Source: UBA5066 sp048500275 (GTDB taxonomy: Bacteria; Acidobacteriota; Thermoanaerobaculia; UBA5066). Taken from it: a DNA stretch of 64,000 nt. Of this stretch, positions 33,901 through 41,697 are shown piece after piece. The DNA is taken from positions 1,302,001 through 1,366,000 of the forward strand of contig JASNYI010000001.1 in the NCBI GenBank assembly GCA_048500275.1. The letters are read 5' to 3'. Position 1 is the stretch's first letter; each line of letters starts with the position of its first letter. The notes beneath the pieces are model-generated. The model was not told the origin of the DNA. It did not search any database and saw only the letters and a program-made list of their open reading frames with translations. A program made the translations under genes and the position numbers.

Positions 33901-36379
33901 CGACGGTCGGCGTCCCCGAGAGCGCCCCGGTTCCCGGGTCGAGGGCGAGGCCGGCCGGAAGCGCGCCCGCGGTGACCGCCCAGGTCGGGGCGCCGGTCGC
34001 CCCGGCGACGGCGAAGCCGAAGGGACCGTAGGGCGTTCCCGCGGTGGCGGCGGGAACGGTGCCCGGGGTGACGACGAGGGTGTCGCAGACGACGACGGTG
34101 TAGCTGGCCGTTCCTTCGCAGCCGATCGAGTCGACGAACCGGACGGCGACCAGGAAGCGCCCGGCCGTCGTCGGTGTGCCCGAAAGGAGACCGGAGGGCG
34201 ACAGCGTGAGGCCCGGCGGGAGGCCCGTGGCGCTCCACGTGCCGGTTTCCGAGCCTCCCGAGACGCTCATCTGGACCGGCGCCGCCGGAATCCCGACGGT
34301 CCCGTCGGGGAGCGTGGACGGGGAGATCTCGAGGAACGCGCAGAGGACGCTGAAGGTGTAGGTCCTGGAGCCCTTGCAGCCGTTCGCGTCGGTGCCCTGC
34401 ATCGTGACGTCGAACGTGCCGACTTCCTCGGGAACGCCCGACAGAACGCCGGCCGGCGAGAGGGAAAGCCCCTCGGGGAGGGCGCCCGCCGTGACGGCGA
34501 AGGCGACAGGGCCCGCGGCCCCCGGCATCGTGAGCTGGCGCGACGGGTACGCCGCGAAAGCGATCCCGTTCGGCAGGACGGTCGGCTCGAGGGCGAGATT
34601 CCCGCAGACGGAGAAGGAGACAGAGCGCGTCTTCAGGCAGCTGCCCTTGCGGACGGTCAGGGTCGCCGAGCGGGCGCCTGAGGAGTCGAAGCTCCGGGTG
34701 TAGGAACGGGCGTCCTTGCCGAGGTCGATCTCGGCCTCCCCGTCGAAGCGGATCGACTGCGACGTCAGCTCCGCCGACGGCGGGTCGATCGCGACCGTCC
34801 AGGAGAAGGTCGTGGGAACGCCCGGAAGGACCGGCTGCGGCTCGGCGCCGAAGGAGGTGATGGCGACCTTCGAGCAGTCGCCGCCTCCCGGCAGGGTCAC
34901 GGGCCGCGTGACCGCGTCGCCCGAGCCGTTGTCGATGCGGCTGACGAAGGCGTCGAGCGCGCCGCTCGCGACGGAGACGTCGATCCGTGCGTTCTCCGGG
35001 ATCGTCGTGGCGGCAAGGCCCCGCAAGCCGGCCGCCGCGGCGGCCGGCGACGAGAACCAGTCGGCCACCCCGAGCTGGCCCCACTCGCCGGGGCCGCGGG
35101 AGAATGCCTTGCGGGCCTGCTCGAGACCGGTCGCGTCGCGCAGGACGAGCTCGCCGGCGGCTCCTTCCGGCCCGCCGACGATCGTCAGGTTCGTCCGGGT
35201 GCCGGGAACGTTCAGCGTCTGGTCGACGCCGTTGAAGAAGCCGACGGAGCCCGCTCCGAGGAGCCCGTCCGGCCAGGCGGTGACGAACTGCTGGGCCGAG
35301 AAGGTCCCCCTCCTCACGCCGGCCGGGTCCACGTTGTTCGTCCGGGCGGCGACGAGGAGCGAGGCGCCGGCGGTCACCCGGAGGGCGCAGGCCGTCCCCT
35401 CGGGGAATTCGAGGAGGGCGAGGACCCGGGACGCCTCGACGACTCCCTTCGCGGGAACGGAGACGACGACGCTCGCCTCGCGGGACGCGCCCACGGCGAG
35501 AACGGTCGCGTCGACGGCCGCCGAACCCGGGTTGAAGAGCCTGAGGTCGGTGCTCCAGAAGGAGCCGAGGTGACCCGGCGCGAGGGCCGCGCCCGAGATG
35601 AGGCGGTCCGTCGGGCCGGGGACGACGCGCTCGGACTGGAGCGCGATCGCGTCGGACGTGACGTTGTCGTTCACGACGGCATAGGCCGTGGCCCGGCCCG
35701 CCTTCACCTCGAACTCGACCCGGCCGACCGGCAGGTCGGTCCCCGCCCCGATCAGCGCTGCCGCCGGCTGCTGCCAGACCTCGGGGGTCGCGGCCGTCAC
35801 GGTCGCGGTACCGGCGACCCGCCCCTCGGCGTCGAGGACCCGCACCTCGACCACCGTACCGGGCTCGGCGAGCGTGACCGAGAGGTTCGTCCGGTAGCCG
35901 GACTTCGGGTCGGCCGACTGGCTGACCCAGATCGAATGCCCCGTCTCGCCGGCGCCCAGGAGGTCCGACGACGCGACGGGGAGGAGGCCGAGACCGTAGG
36001 CCCCTTCCGGAGCCGCGACGTTGAGGGTCGACAGGTTCGCCAGCAACGGCTCGTCGGCCGTGACCGTGAGGGTCCCGGCGGCGCCGTCGGAGAGGCCGAA
36101 GAGAGTCTCGAGCGCTTCCGGAATCCTGAGGCTCTCGCCCGCCGCGAGGGTCCGCGTCACGGGGGAAGGCGCGGCCTTTCCGGACATCGGGACCAGGCCG
36201 ATCGTGGCGACCGTCGCGCTTCCGCCCGGATTCGAGATCTCGAGGGTCGAAGAGAACCGGGCCCCCGCAAGGCCGGTGACCTCTGCCGCGCCCGGGAGAT
36301 AGGTGGTCTCTGCGGCTGCGAGAGCCGCGGTCCCGAGGAACAGCGACAGGGTGACGCGAAGAGCGGCTCGGATCGTCAT
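27947..36379 (-). CDS. Giant exported repeat protein (Ig-like, PKD-like and beta-helix)
   Basis: 2810 residues, probably a surface adhesin or matrix protein. Signal peptide at 1-23. Residues about 25-590 are all-beta domains. About 600-1463 hold ten He_PIG/Ig-like repeats of 85-90 residues, each opening with Cys (usually CP) and nearly all carrying 'NGCxG', so paired cysteines probably clamp each repeat. About 1466-1885 hold five PKD-like repeats of 84-85 residues, nearly identical. One more He_PIG repeat follows. From about 2080 to the end there is a right-handed beta-helix rich in Gly, Asn and Thr. No LPXTG, PEP-CTERM, T9SS or autotransporter barrel is visible at the C-terminus ('GGFVGGAACPTP'), so how it reaches or stays on the surface is unclear. 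First gene of the collar-protein operon. Confidence 0.85.
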   Translation of the reverse strand: MTIRAALRVTLSLFLGTAALAAAETTYLPGAAEVTGLAGARFSSTLEISNPGGSATVATIGLVPMSGKAAPSPVTRTLAAGESLRIPEALETLFGLSDGAAGTLTVTADEPLLANLSTLNVAAPEGAYGLGLLPVASSDLLGAGETGHSIWVSQSADPKSGYRTNLSVTLAEPGTVVEVRVLDAEGRVAGTATVTAATPEVWQQPAAALIGAGTDLPVGRVEFEVKAGRATAYAVVNDNVTSDAIALQSERVVPGPTDRLISGAALAPGHLGSFWSTDLRLFNPGSAAVDATVLAVGASREASVVVSVPAKGVVEASRVLALLEFPEGTACALRVTAGASLLVAARTNNVDPAGVRRGTFSAQQFVTAWPDGLLGAGSVGFFNGVDQTLNVPGTRTNLTIVGGPEGAAGELVLRDATGLEQARKAFSRGPGEWGQLGVADWFSSPAAAAAGLRGLAATTIPENARIDVSVASGALDAFVSRIDNGSGDAVTRPVTLPGGGDCSKVAITSFGAEPQPVLPGVPTTFSWTVAIDPPSAELTSQSIRFDGEAEIDLGKDARSYTRSFDSSGARSATLTVRKGSCLKTRSVSFSVCGNLALEPTVLPNGIAFAAYPSRQLTMPGAAGPVAFAVTAGALPEGLSLSPAGVLSGVPEEVGTFDVTMQGTDANGCKGSRTYTFSVLCAFLEISPSTLPDGTVGIPAAPVQMSVSGGSETGTWSATGLPPGLTLSPSGLLSGTPTTAGRFLVAVRFVDSIGCEGTASYTVVVCDTLVVTPGTVPAATAGTPYGPFGFAVAGATGAPTWAVTAGALPAGLALDPGTGALSGTPTVVGTFPFTVTATDGLGCNGSVAVSLVVSCPSITVNPASLANGTAGVAYGPVGLTQAGGLGAVTWAVTAGALPAGMTLGADGVLSGTPTVTGTFPFTVTVTDTNGCTGSRAYSLTIDCPVIGLSPASLGNGTAGVAYGPVALTQTGGVGAVTFAVTAGALPAGLDLSAAGVLSGTPTVVGPFGFTVTATDANGCTGTRVYSLVVDCPVIIVNPASVADGTAGVAYPGAAFTQAGGVGTITWSVFAGVLPTGMSLDAATGLLSGTPLQTGAFPITVRATDANGCFGERALTLTVLCPTIVVNPASVPNGTAGVVYPGATFTQTGGVGAVTWSLFAGILPNGMSLDAATGLLSGTPLQTGAFPITVRATDANGCVGDRALTLTILCPTIVPSPSAPLGGVEGSAFGPITFSQTGGVGAVLWSSTGTLPAGLTFSAAGVLSGTPEPGSAGEYTVTFTATDQNLCAGSVQITFRICPVVTVGPTPLAAFLQGQPYADTLAGAGGAAPYTFAVTAGALPAGVLLDGTTGALSGIPTTLEVFDFTITATDANGCTGSRTYTGRVCPVITVTTNLPNGVVGVAYSQALAASGSPDLPYTFSLTGGALPDGVNLVAGVLTGTPTTSGTFLFTITATDTNGCTGSRVYTVEVCVAPTITPTPTAVCAASTGNTAEGPAGATTYLWTIANGTITAGASAQTVTYTAGASGNVTLTLTVTSASSCTASTSVDVPINANPATPTITGVPPGGVCADSTGNTASGPAGATTYAWTITGGTITSAANLQTVTYTAGPSGNVQLTLVVTNASGCSASNSTTAAINANPATPTITGVPAGGVCADSTGNTASGPAGATTYAWTIAGGTITSGASAQTVTYTAGATGNVQLTLVVTNASGCSASNSTTAAINANPATPTITGVPPGGVCADSTGNTASGPAGATTYAWTITGGTITSAANIQTVTYTAGASGSVNLTLVVTNASGCSASGNATAAINANPATPTITPAASAVCTLSTGNTASGPAGATTYLWGITNGTITGGGSTQTVTYTAGASGNVQLTLEVTNASGCSATSSVSVPIDPLPTLDPATGTGFTGTFGTAFSQAFTASGGTGPFTYTINPSTPPAGLSFVGGTLSGPPNATGTFTFTVTATSAVGCASTTQSYTLVVRPNLANDSYSGVGNTQLYITGVAGTPATPAVASATTALANDLPAAGVTVTGVVSPCVGLGGTITIDSAGRFVYTPPVGVTGNDACTYTATSDTGGTGTPASATATITIGLANRVWYVNGAAGAGDGRSHSPFNTLASASTAHASNDTVFVQSGGTATATPGAITMKATTWLWGQGTALPLVGGIAVQNTGATTKPSLTGTVTLGGSSVTVSSLDITTSGATGFTDDQAAAITGITVQNNVTVTANAAAVDLTSVSASASGIVFSSLTSTNSAGKGLNLTGIGGSFTSGATTVTNPAGIGIDVQTSLAGGTISLGPTSATASGGTGVNLASNAGNVTFGALTVTPDANQRGLLATENAGTLTVPSGTVTTTGATAVEITRSAGATPLSVSLTTVNANGGSNGIYLRRTSGSFAVVGSGTAGSGGTIQSMTGADGAVAGSGVYLDNATNVSLSRMQLNGFQNFAIRGLTVSGFTLANSVINGVNGNSAAAREGSVSFSELTGSASVSSTDISGGFVDNFRVVNTSGTLNRITFSSVTIGANSAADGNDGILLEALTGAAILNATIQNSTFTSARGDLFNFINNGTATCDLVFTGNTLTNNHPAIATGGGGVTISGGDLGGSLTYSISGNTFRDSDGTAVLIVKSTGAGTYSGSFANNQIGVSGVPNSGSKAGSGLKIQNAGLGAVTVSVTGNQIRQYNNFGIELLTGGGAAPTGGALNATITGNTIKEPGTGGLPMNGIHLNGGTVPGDTYQICASIGGVGALANDITGSGANVGTDFRLRQRQATTVRLPGYGGANNSDAAVVAFVQGNNGGASGLASNTVPTGGGFVGGAACPTP
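30716..31972 (-). repeat. Five tandem copies of a ~255-bp repeat inside the giant gene
   Basis: The marker CGTGTTCCC recurs at 30899, 31151, 31406, 31661 and 31916, that is, at intervals of 252, 255, 255 and 255 bases, in frame. The middle three units are nearly identical at nucleotide level, including synonymous positions. This points to recent duplication or gene conversion. Each unit encodes one PKD-like domain with a 'STGNTASGPAGATTY' core and one 'NASGCSAS' segment. The copy number may vary between strains or be collapsed in assemblies. Confidence 0.85.
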
Positions 36380-36687
36380 GTTTCTGGCCTCTCGAAATGG
36401 ACAGCGGCGCTCGGTCGGGAGCGACGCGGGACGGCGACGACGCAGGAGACCTGCGGGACGAGAAGGGACCTCCGCGGGGGCGAGGGGGGACGGGGCTGGA
36501 TCCTGCCGGGAATGGCTGCGGCGGACGCTACCACGCCGGAGGGAGAATGTGATCGCCTCGCAGGCCGGGGTCTGCGTCCCCTTTCGAAACCTTCCCTTCG
36601 CTCGCGCGTAGCGAAGGGGACGCTGCATGGCCCGGAGGACGTCGCTGTGACGATCCGCCACACATGCGGTGGAGGAGGATCTGCCCG
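36380..36687. other. Divergent intergenic region between giant adhesin and tldD-like gene
   Basis: About 308 bases without a convincing gene. It must hold the promoters of the adhesin operon (minus) and the TldD/TldE pair (plus). Seen in it: a TTTCGAAA palindrome near 36582-36589, a 9-bp stem-loop at 36594-36618, and a strong GGAGGAGG ribosome site (36671-36678) for the tldD-like gene. No clear -35/-10 pair stands out. Confidence 0.5.
36594..36618. promoter_or_regulatory. Inverted repeat upstream of the adhesin operon and tldD-like gene
   Basis: CCCTTCGCT (36594-36602) is perfectly complementary to AGCGAAGGG (36610-36618), with a 7-base CG-rich loop. It lies about 215 bases before the adhesin start and 70 bases before the tldD-like start. 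It could be an operator or an RNA stem-loop in the tldD leader; there is no T-run. Confidence 0.35.
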
Positions 36688-38244
36688 ATGCCTGAGAATC
36701 CGGGAATGTCGCGACGAAAGCTCATCGGCCTGGGAGCCGCCACGCTCGCCGGGGCCGCACTCCCCGACGCCCTCTTCAACCTGAGCTCGGCCGCCGCGGC
36801 GGCCGCCGGCCCCACCGAGGGGATCGGCTACTTCGCGCGCTTCGGCGTGACGGAGAAGATGCTCCGCGACGGCCTCTCCGCCGCCCTCTCCCGGGGCGCC
36901 GACTACGCCGACCTCTTCTTCCAGCACCGGGTCGGCAACAGCCTCGGCCTCGAGGACGGCGACGTGAACCGCGCCTTCACGAGCGTCGAGCTCGGCGTCG
37001 GCGTCCGCGCCGTGAAAGGCGACCAGACCGGCTACGCCTACACCGAGGACCTCACCCCCGAGGCGCTCGTGACGGCCGCGAAGACGGCGGCCGCCATCGC
37101 GGACGGCCCCGCGAGGCCCGGCCCGAAGGGGCTGAAGGTCGGCGCCGCCTTGCCGGCCCGCTACCCCGTGAAGACCCGCTGGGAGGACGTGCGGCCGCAG
37201 CAGAAGCTGCCGCTCCTCTCCGACCTCAACGAGAAGGTCCTCGCGGCCGACAAGCGGATACGGAAGGTGAACGTCAGCTTCGGCGACGAAGCGGGCGCGA
37301 TCCTCATCGCCGACTCGAACGGACGGGTCGTCGAGGACCTCCAGCCGATGACGCGCCTCTATCTCTCCTGCGTCGCCGAGCAGGACGGAAAGAAGGAGAC
37401 GAACGGCTACAACGTCGCCGGGCGGGCCGACATCGGCTTCTACTCGCCCGAACGGCTCGACCGGATGGTGAAGGAAGCCGTCTCGCGGACGGTCGTCCTC
37501 TTCGACGCCGTCACCCCGCCGGCCGGCGAGATGCCGGTCGTCCTCGGCGCCGGGGCGTCCGGGATCCTCCTCCACGAGGCGATCGGCCACGGCATGGAGG
37601 CGGACTTCAACCGGAAGGGGGTCTCCATCTTCTCCGACCGGATCGGCAAGAACGTCGCCGCGAAGTTCGTGAACATCGTCGACGAGGGGACGCTCCCCGC
37701 CGCGCGCGGGGCCATCAACGTCGACGACGAGGGGAACGCGGTCGGCAAGACGATGCTCGTCGAGAACGGCGTCCTGACGACCTACCTCCACGACTCGATC
37801 TCCGCGAAGCACTACAAGGTCAAGCCCACCGGCAACGGGCGCCGCGAGAGCTACCGCTACGCGCCGATGCCGCGCATGCGCGCGACCTACATGCTCCCGG
37901 GGCCCCACAAGAAGGACGAGATCGTCGCGTCGGTCAAGAAGGGGATCTACTGCACGAACTTCACGAACGGGCAGGTGCAGATCGGCGCGGGAGACTTCAC
38001 CTTCTACGTCAAGAACGGGTTCCTCATCGAGGACGGCAAGCTGACGACCCCGATCAAGGACGTCAACATCATCGGGAACGGACCGAAGGTCCTCGAGAAG
38101 ATCGACATGGTCGCCGACGACCTCGCCGTCGACGAAGGCGGCTGGACGTGCGGCAAGGACGGCCAGTCGGTCCCCGTATCGCAGGGCATCCCCACCGTGC
38201 GCGTCGCGTCGATCACCGTCGGCGGACGCGGGAAGCAGGGCTGA
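36688..38244 (+). CDS. TldD-type metalloprotease with Tat-like signal
   Basis: Zinc protease of the TldD/PmbA family, which digests unfolded or modified peptides as a TldD-TldE heterodimer. 518 residues. The HExxxH zinc motif is HEAIGH (296-300) in 'LLHEAIGHGMEADF'. The N-terminus is unusual: MPENPGMSRRKLIGLG followed by an Ala-rich hydrophobic stretch, a twin-arginine signal (SRRKLIG). E. coli TldD is cytosolic. The partner gene downstream has no signal, so the pair could be exported together. The gap to the partner gene is 10 bases. A GGAGGAGG site precedes the ATG. Confidence 0.88.
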   Translation: MPENPGMSRRKLIGLGAATLAGAALPDALFNLSSAAAAAAGPTEGIGYFARFGVTEKMLRDGLSAALSRGADYADLFFQHRVGNSLGLEDGDVNRAFTSVELGVGVRAVKGDQTGYAYTEDLTPEALVTAAKTAAAIADGPARPGPKGLKVGAALPARYPVKTRWEDVRPQQKLPLLSDLNEKVLAADKRIRKVNVSFGDEAGAILIADSNGRVVEDLQPMTRLYLSCVAEQDGKKETNGYNVAGRADIGFYSPERLDRMVKEAVSRTVVLFDAVTPPAGEMPVVLGAGASGILLHEAIGHGMEADFNRKGVSIFSDRIGKNVAAKFVNIVDEGTLPAARGAINVDDEGNAVGKTMLVENGVLTTYLHDSISAKHYKVKPTGNGRRESYRYAPMPRMRATYMLPGPHKKDEIVASVKKGIYCTNFTNGQVQIGAGDFTFYVKNGFLIEDGKLTTPIKDVNIIGNGPKVLEKIDMVADDLAVDEGGWTCGKDGQSVPVSQGIPTVRVASITVGGRGKQG

Positions 38245-38254
38245 GGTGAGCGCC

Positions 38255-39583
38255 ATGGCACAGCAGGACATGCTCGCCGCCGCCCACGCCGCCGTGAAGG
38301 CCGCCCTCGGCAAGGGGGCCCAGGAAGCCGCCGCGCGCACCTACCGCGTCCGCGAGGTCGAGGTGAAGTGGCGCGACGGGAAGCTGGAGCAGATCCACGA
38401 GGCGACGACCCGCGGTCTCGGCCTCACCCTCTACGTCGACGGCCGTTACGCGAACGTCTCGACGAGCGACCTCCGCCCCGAAGCGCTCGACACCTTCATC
38501 GGCGACTCCGTCGTCCTCACGCGGGCCCTCACGAAAGACCCCTTCCGCACGCTCCCCGACCCGAAGCTCTACGAGGGGCAGGCGAAGGTCGACCTCCTTC
38601 TCGAGGACCCGAAGTACGCGACCGTCACGCCCGAGCAGCGGCGCGCCGTCGCGAAGGAGATCGAGGCCGCGGCGCGCTCCGTCAAGGGGGCCGACGCGAT
38701 CCTCTCCGTCACCTCGAGCTTCAGCGACACGCTCGCCGAGACCTGGCGGGTCACCTCGAACGGCTTCTCCGGCTCGCGCCGCGACACCTCGTTCTGGATC
38801 TCGGCCGAGGTGAGCGTGAAGGATCCCGACGGCCGCAAGCCCGAGGACTACTCCTACGGCGGCTCCCGCTTCGTCGCCGAGATCCCGAAGTCCGCCGACG
38901 TCGGCCGCGAGGCCGCCGAGCGGGCCCTTTCCCGTCTCGGGGCCAAGAAGGGCGATTCGGCCGTCCTGACGATGGCGGTCGAGAACCGCACGGCCGGCCG
39001 GCTGCCCGCCTACCTCCTCGGGCCCCTTTCCGGCGGGGCCCTCCAGCAGAAGCGCTCCTTCCTCGAGGGCAAGCTCGGCGAGACGATCGCGAGCCCCCTC
39101 GTCACCCTCGTCGACGACCCGCTCGTCCCGAAGGGTTTCGGCTCGCGCCTCTTCGACGGAGAGGGGATCGCCGCGAAGCGGATGCCGGTCCTCGAGGCCG
39201 GCGTCCTCAAGACCTATTTCATCGACACCTACTACGGGAAGAAGCTCCAGATGGCGCCGACCACGGCCGGCCCGTCGAACCTCGTCTGGACGCTCGGCGA
39301 CAAGGACCAGGCGGCCCTCCTCGCCGCGATGAAGGACGGGATCCTCGTCACCGGCTTCCTCGGCGGCAACTCCAACGGCCTCACCGGGGACTTCTCCCTC
39401 GGCGTCCAGGGCTTCCGCGTCCGCGGCGGGAAGCTCGCCGAGCCCGTCGGCGAGATGAACATCTCAGGCAACCACCTCGACCTCTGGAAGAGGCTCGCCG
39501 CCGTCGGCAACGACCCCTTCCCCTACTCCTCGATGAAGACCCCGACCCTCGTCTTCGAGGGCGTCCAGTTCGCAGGGGTCTGA
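38255..39583 (+). CDS. pmbA: TldE/PmbA-type protease partner
   Basis: 442 residues, no zinc motif, as expected for the TldE subunit. Family features: 'EVEVKWRDGKLEQIHEATTR' near the start, 'PVLEAGVLKTYFIDTYYGKK', 'GNSNGLTGDFSLGVQGF' and 'VGEMNISGNHLDLWKRL'. I chose ATG 38255, with GAGGTGA about six bases upstream, over a GTG at 38246. No signal peptide. It probably forms the heterodimer with the upstream product, shaping the active-site tunnel. Confidence 0.9.
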   Translation: MAQQDMLAAAHAAVKAALGKGAQEAAARTYRVREVEVKWRDGKLEQIHEATTRGLGLTLYVDGRYANVSTSDLRPEALDTFIGDSVVLTRALTKDPFRTLPDPKLYEGQAKVDLLLEDPKYATVTPEQRRAVAKEIEAAARSVKGADAILSVTSSFSDTLAETWRVTSNGFSGSRRDTSFWISAEVSVKDPDGRKPEDYSYGGSRFVAEIPKSADVGREAAERALSRLGAKKGDSAVLTMAVENRTAGRLPAYLLGPLSGGALQQKRSFLEGKLGETIASPLVTLVDDPLVPKGFGSRLFDGEGIAAKRMPVLEAGVLKTYFIDTYYGKKLQMAPTTAGPSNLVWTLGDKDQAALLAAMKDGILVTGFLGGNSNGLTGDFSLGVQGFRVRGGKLAEPVGEMNISGNHLDLWKRLAAVGNDPFPYSSMKTPTLVFEGVQFAGV

Positions 39584-39633
39584 AAGGCTCCCGCCCGGAG
39601 GCGAGTCCCCGGTCCCTCTCCGAAACGAACCCG

Positions 39634-39659
39634 ACGGCCGGTCCTCTCGGACCGGCCGT
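39634..39659 (+). terminator. Rho-independent-like terminator after tldD/pmbA
   Basis: ACGGCCGGTCC (39634-39644) pairs perfectly with GGACCGGCCGT (39649-39659) around a TCTC loop, followed by TTTC. An 11-bp GC stem 50 bases after the pmbA stop, with a short T-tract, is the clearest intrinsic terminator in the window. Confidence 0.65.
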
Positions 39660-39710
39660 TTCCGCATCTCCCCCTCGACTTCGATTCCCTCGATTTCCTC
39701 ACCCCGCGCC

Positions 39711-39739
39711 TTGACACGCGGCAGGCAGGGTCCCATCTT
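39711..39739 (+). promoter_or_regulatory. Possible sigma-70 promoter of the cupin gene
   Basis: A perfect TTGACA (39711-39716) is followed, after a 17-base spacer, by CATCTT (39734-39739), which matches TATAAT at only three positions. It lies about 135 bases before the cupin start and after the terminator of the preceding operon. The flanking region is more A/T-rich than average. Confidence 0.35.
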
Positions 39740-39872
39740 GTTGGGAACGTATCTCAACTTGCTGCAACCCGGCCCGATCCCCGGTAGTGATAGGTCTGTC
39801 CGCCGGAAGAAGGCCGCCCTCAACGAAGGCGCCGGTGACGGACGCCTGCTCACCCGACGACGGAGGCCACCC

Positions 39873-40340
39873 ATGTGTCTCGGACACCGACTTCATCGAC
39901 TCGCGCCCGCCGTGCTCGCCCTCGGCCTCGCTCTCCTCGCGTGGCCCGCCCACGCCGGCGGGGCGTCCGTGGCGTTCGCGCACGACGACGCCGCGCTGAA
40001 GTGGGGCCCGTGCCCCGAGTTCATGCCGCAGGGCTGCGGGATCGCGGTCCTCCACGGGGATCCCGGGAAGAGCAACGCCGACGTCTTCTTCAAGGTCCCC
40101 GCGGGCTCCGCCATCCCGCTCCACTGGCACACTTCGGCCGAACGGATGGTCCTCGTCTCCGGCGAGATGCACGTCCGCTACGAGGGAGAGAAGCCCGTCG
40201 TTCTCCGGACCGGCACCTACGCGTACGGCCCCGCGAAGAAGCCGCACGACGCCACCTGCGCCGAGGGCGCCCCCTGCGTCCTCTTCATCGCCTTCGAGTC
40301 GCCCGTCGACGCCGTCGCGGGCAAGCCCCCGGCGCCCTAG
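39873..40340 (+). CDS. Exported cupin-domain protein
   Basis: 155 residues with a Sec signal (about 1-28, ending AHA-G) and one cupin barrel. Cupin motif 1 is 'PLHWHTSAERMVLVSGEM' and motif 2 'TGTYAYGPAKKPHDATC'. These give a His/Glu/His metal site. Four Cys residues (for example 'GPCPEF' and 'APC') could form disulfides outside the cytoplasm. GGAGG lies six bases before the ATG. Stand-alone exported cupins may bind metals or small ligands; no reaction can be assigned. Confidence 0.85.
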   Translation: MCLGHRLHRLAPAVLALGLALLAWPAHAGGASVAFAHDDAALKWGPCPEFMPQGCGIAVLHGDPGKSNADVFFKVPAGSAIPLHWHTSAERMVLVSGEMHVRYEGEKPVVLRTGTYAYGPAKKPHDATCAEGAPCVLFIAFESPVDAVAGKPPAP

Positions 40341-40391
40341 GCCCGACGGGGGCCCGGCTCCCGGCGGGGCCCCGTGGCAGACTCCCGCGCC

Positions 40392-41687
40392 ATGGCGGCG
40401 GACCGGCGGCAGGTGCGGGCGTGGCTCGCGTACGACTGGGCCAACTCGGCCTGGGCGATGACGGTCGCGGTCGCGGTGCTGCCGGTCTACTTCGCGACGA
40501 CCGTCGTGCCGGAGGGGGGCGTCGACGTCCTGGGGATGCGGCTCGACGCCACCGTGCTCTGGGGGTACGTCAACAGCGCGTCGACGCTCGCGGTCTTCCT
40601 CACCGCTCCCGTCCTGGGCGCGATCGCCGACCGCCTCGGGGCGCGGAGACTCCTCCTTTCGGCGTTCGGCCTCGCGGGGGGGCTGCTGACGATGCTCCTC
40701 GCGACGTGCGGGCCCGGGGACGTCGCGGCGACGCTCTGGATCTACGCCCTCTCGCAGTTCGCGTTCGTCTCGGCGAACGTCTTCTACGACTCGTTCCTCC
40801 CCCACCTGGCGAAGGACGAGGAACTGGACCGGCTCTCGGCGCGCGGCTTCGCGGTCGGGTACGTCGGCGGGTCGCTCCACTTCGTCCTCGCGCTCGTCCT
40901 GATGGCGACGCACGCGCGCTGGGGCCTCTCCGCGGAAGCCGCGGCGCGGATCGCCCTCGGGTCGGCGGGGCTCTGGTGGGCCGGGTTCGGGACGATCACC
41001 TTCCTCGGCCTGAGGGAGCCGGAGCGTCACGGGCCGGTCCCGGGACTGCTGCGAGCCGTGCGCGAGGGGGTGGCCGAGACGCTCGCGACGACCCGGCGGG
41101 TCGCGAAGGTGAAGCCGGTCCTCCTCTTCCTCCTCGCCTTCGTCCTCTACAACGACGGCGTCCAGACCGTCATCAAGATGGCCTCGCTCTACGGCACCGA
41201 GGAGGTGGGCGTCGGGATGCCGCTGATGATGGGGACGCTCCTCGGCATCCAGCTCCTCGCCATGGTCGGCGCGCTCGGCTTCGCGCGCCTCGCCGGCGCG
41301 TGGGGGACGAAGAAGGCCCTCCAGCTCGCCGTGGCGCTCTGGCTCGTGGCGGTGGCATGGGCGTACGTCCTGACGACGCCGGCCGGCTTCGTCGTCCTCG
41401 CCGCCCTCGCCGGACTCGTCCTCGGCGCGGTCCAGGCCCTGTCGCGCTCGCTCTTCGCCGCGATGATCCCGCGCGAGGCTTCGGCCGAGCTCTTCGGCTT
41501 CTTCTCCGTCTTCAACAAGCTCGCGGGGGTCGCCGGGACGTTCCTCTTCGCGACGGTGAGGCAGGCGACGGGGACGTCGCGGCTCGCCATCCTCTCGGTG
41601 GCCGTCCTCTTCGTCGCGGGGCTCGTCCTCCTGTGGAGGGTCGACGAGGCGGAGGCGCGGAGGCGCCGGGACGAGCTGCTGCGCTGA
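40392..41687 (+). CDS. UMF1/Atg22-like major facilitator transporter
   Basis: About 431 residues, 12 predicted membrane helices. The family signature 'AYDWANSAWAMTV' at the N-terminus, 'SANVFYDSFLPHLA' in the middle and 'AVQALSRSLFAAMIP' near the C-terminus identify the UMF1 group of the major facilitator superfamily. The start could also be the GTG at 40374. Substrates of bacterial members are unproven; yeast Atg22 exports amino acids from the vacuole. It follows the cupin gene by about 50 bases on the same strand and may be cotranscribed. Confidence 0.85.
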   Translation: MAADRRQVRAWLAYDWANSAWAMTVAVAVLPVYFATTVVPEGGVDVLGMRLDATVLWGYVNSASTLAVFLTAPVLGAIADRLGARRLLLSAFGLAGGLLTMLLATCGPGDVAATLWIYALSQFAFVSANVFYDSFLPHLAKDEELDRLSARGFAVGYVGGSLHFVLALVLMATHARWGLSAEAAARIALGSAGLWWAGFGTITFLGLREPERHGPVPGLLRAVREGVAETLATTRRVAKVKPVLLFLLAFVLYNDGVQTVIKMASLYGTEEVGVGMPLMMGTLLGIQLLAMVGALGFARLAGAWGTKKALQLAVALWLVAVAWAYVLTTPAGFVVLAALAGLVLGAVQALSRSLFAAMIPREASAELFGFFSVFNKLAGVAGTFLFATVRQATGTSRLAILSVAVLFVAGLVLLWRVDEAEARRRRDELLR

Positions 41688-41697
41688 CCGGGCGCGG

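Noticed and set aside
30716..34590. CRISPR array because of regularly spaced repeats
   Set aside because: The repeats are about 255 bp, coding and in frame, without short spacers or cas genes.
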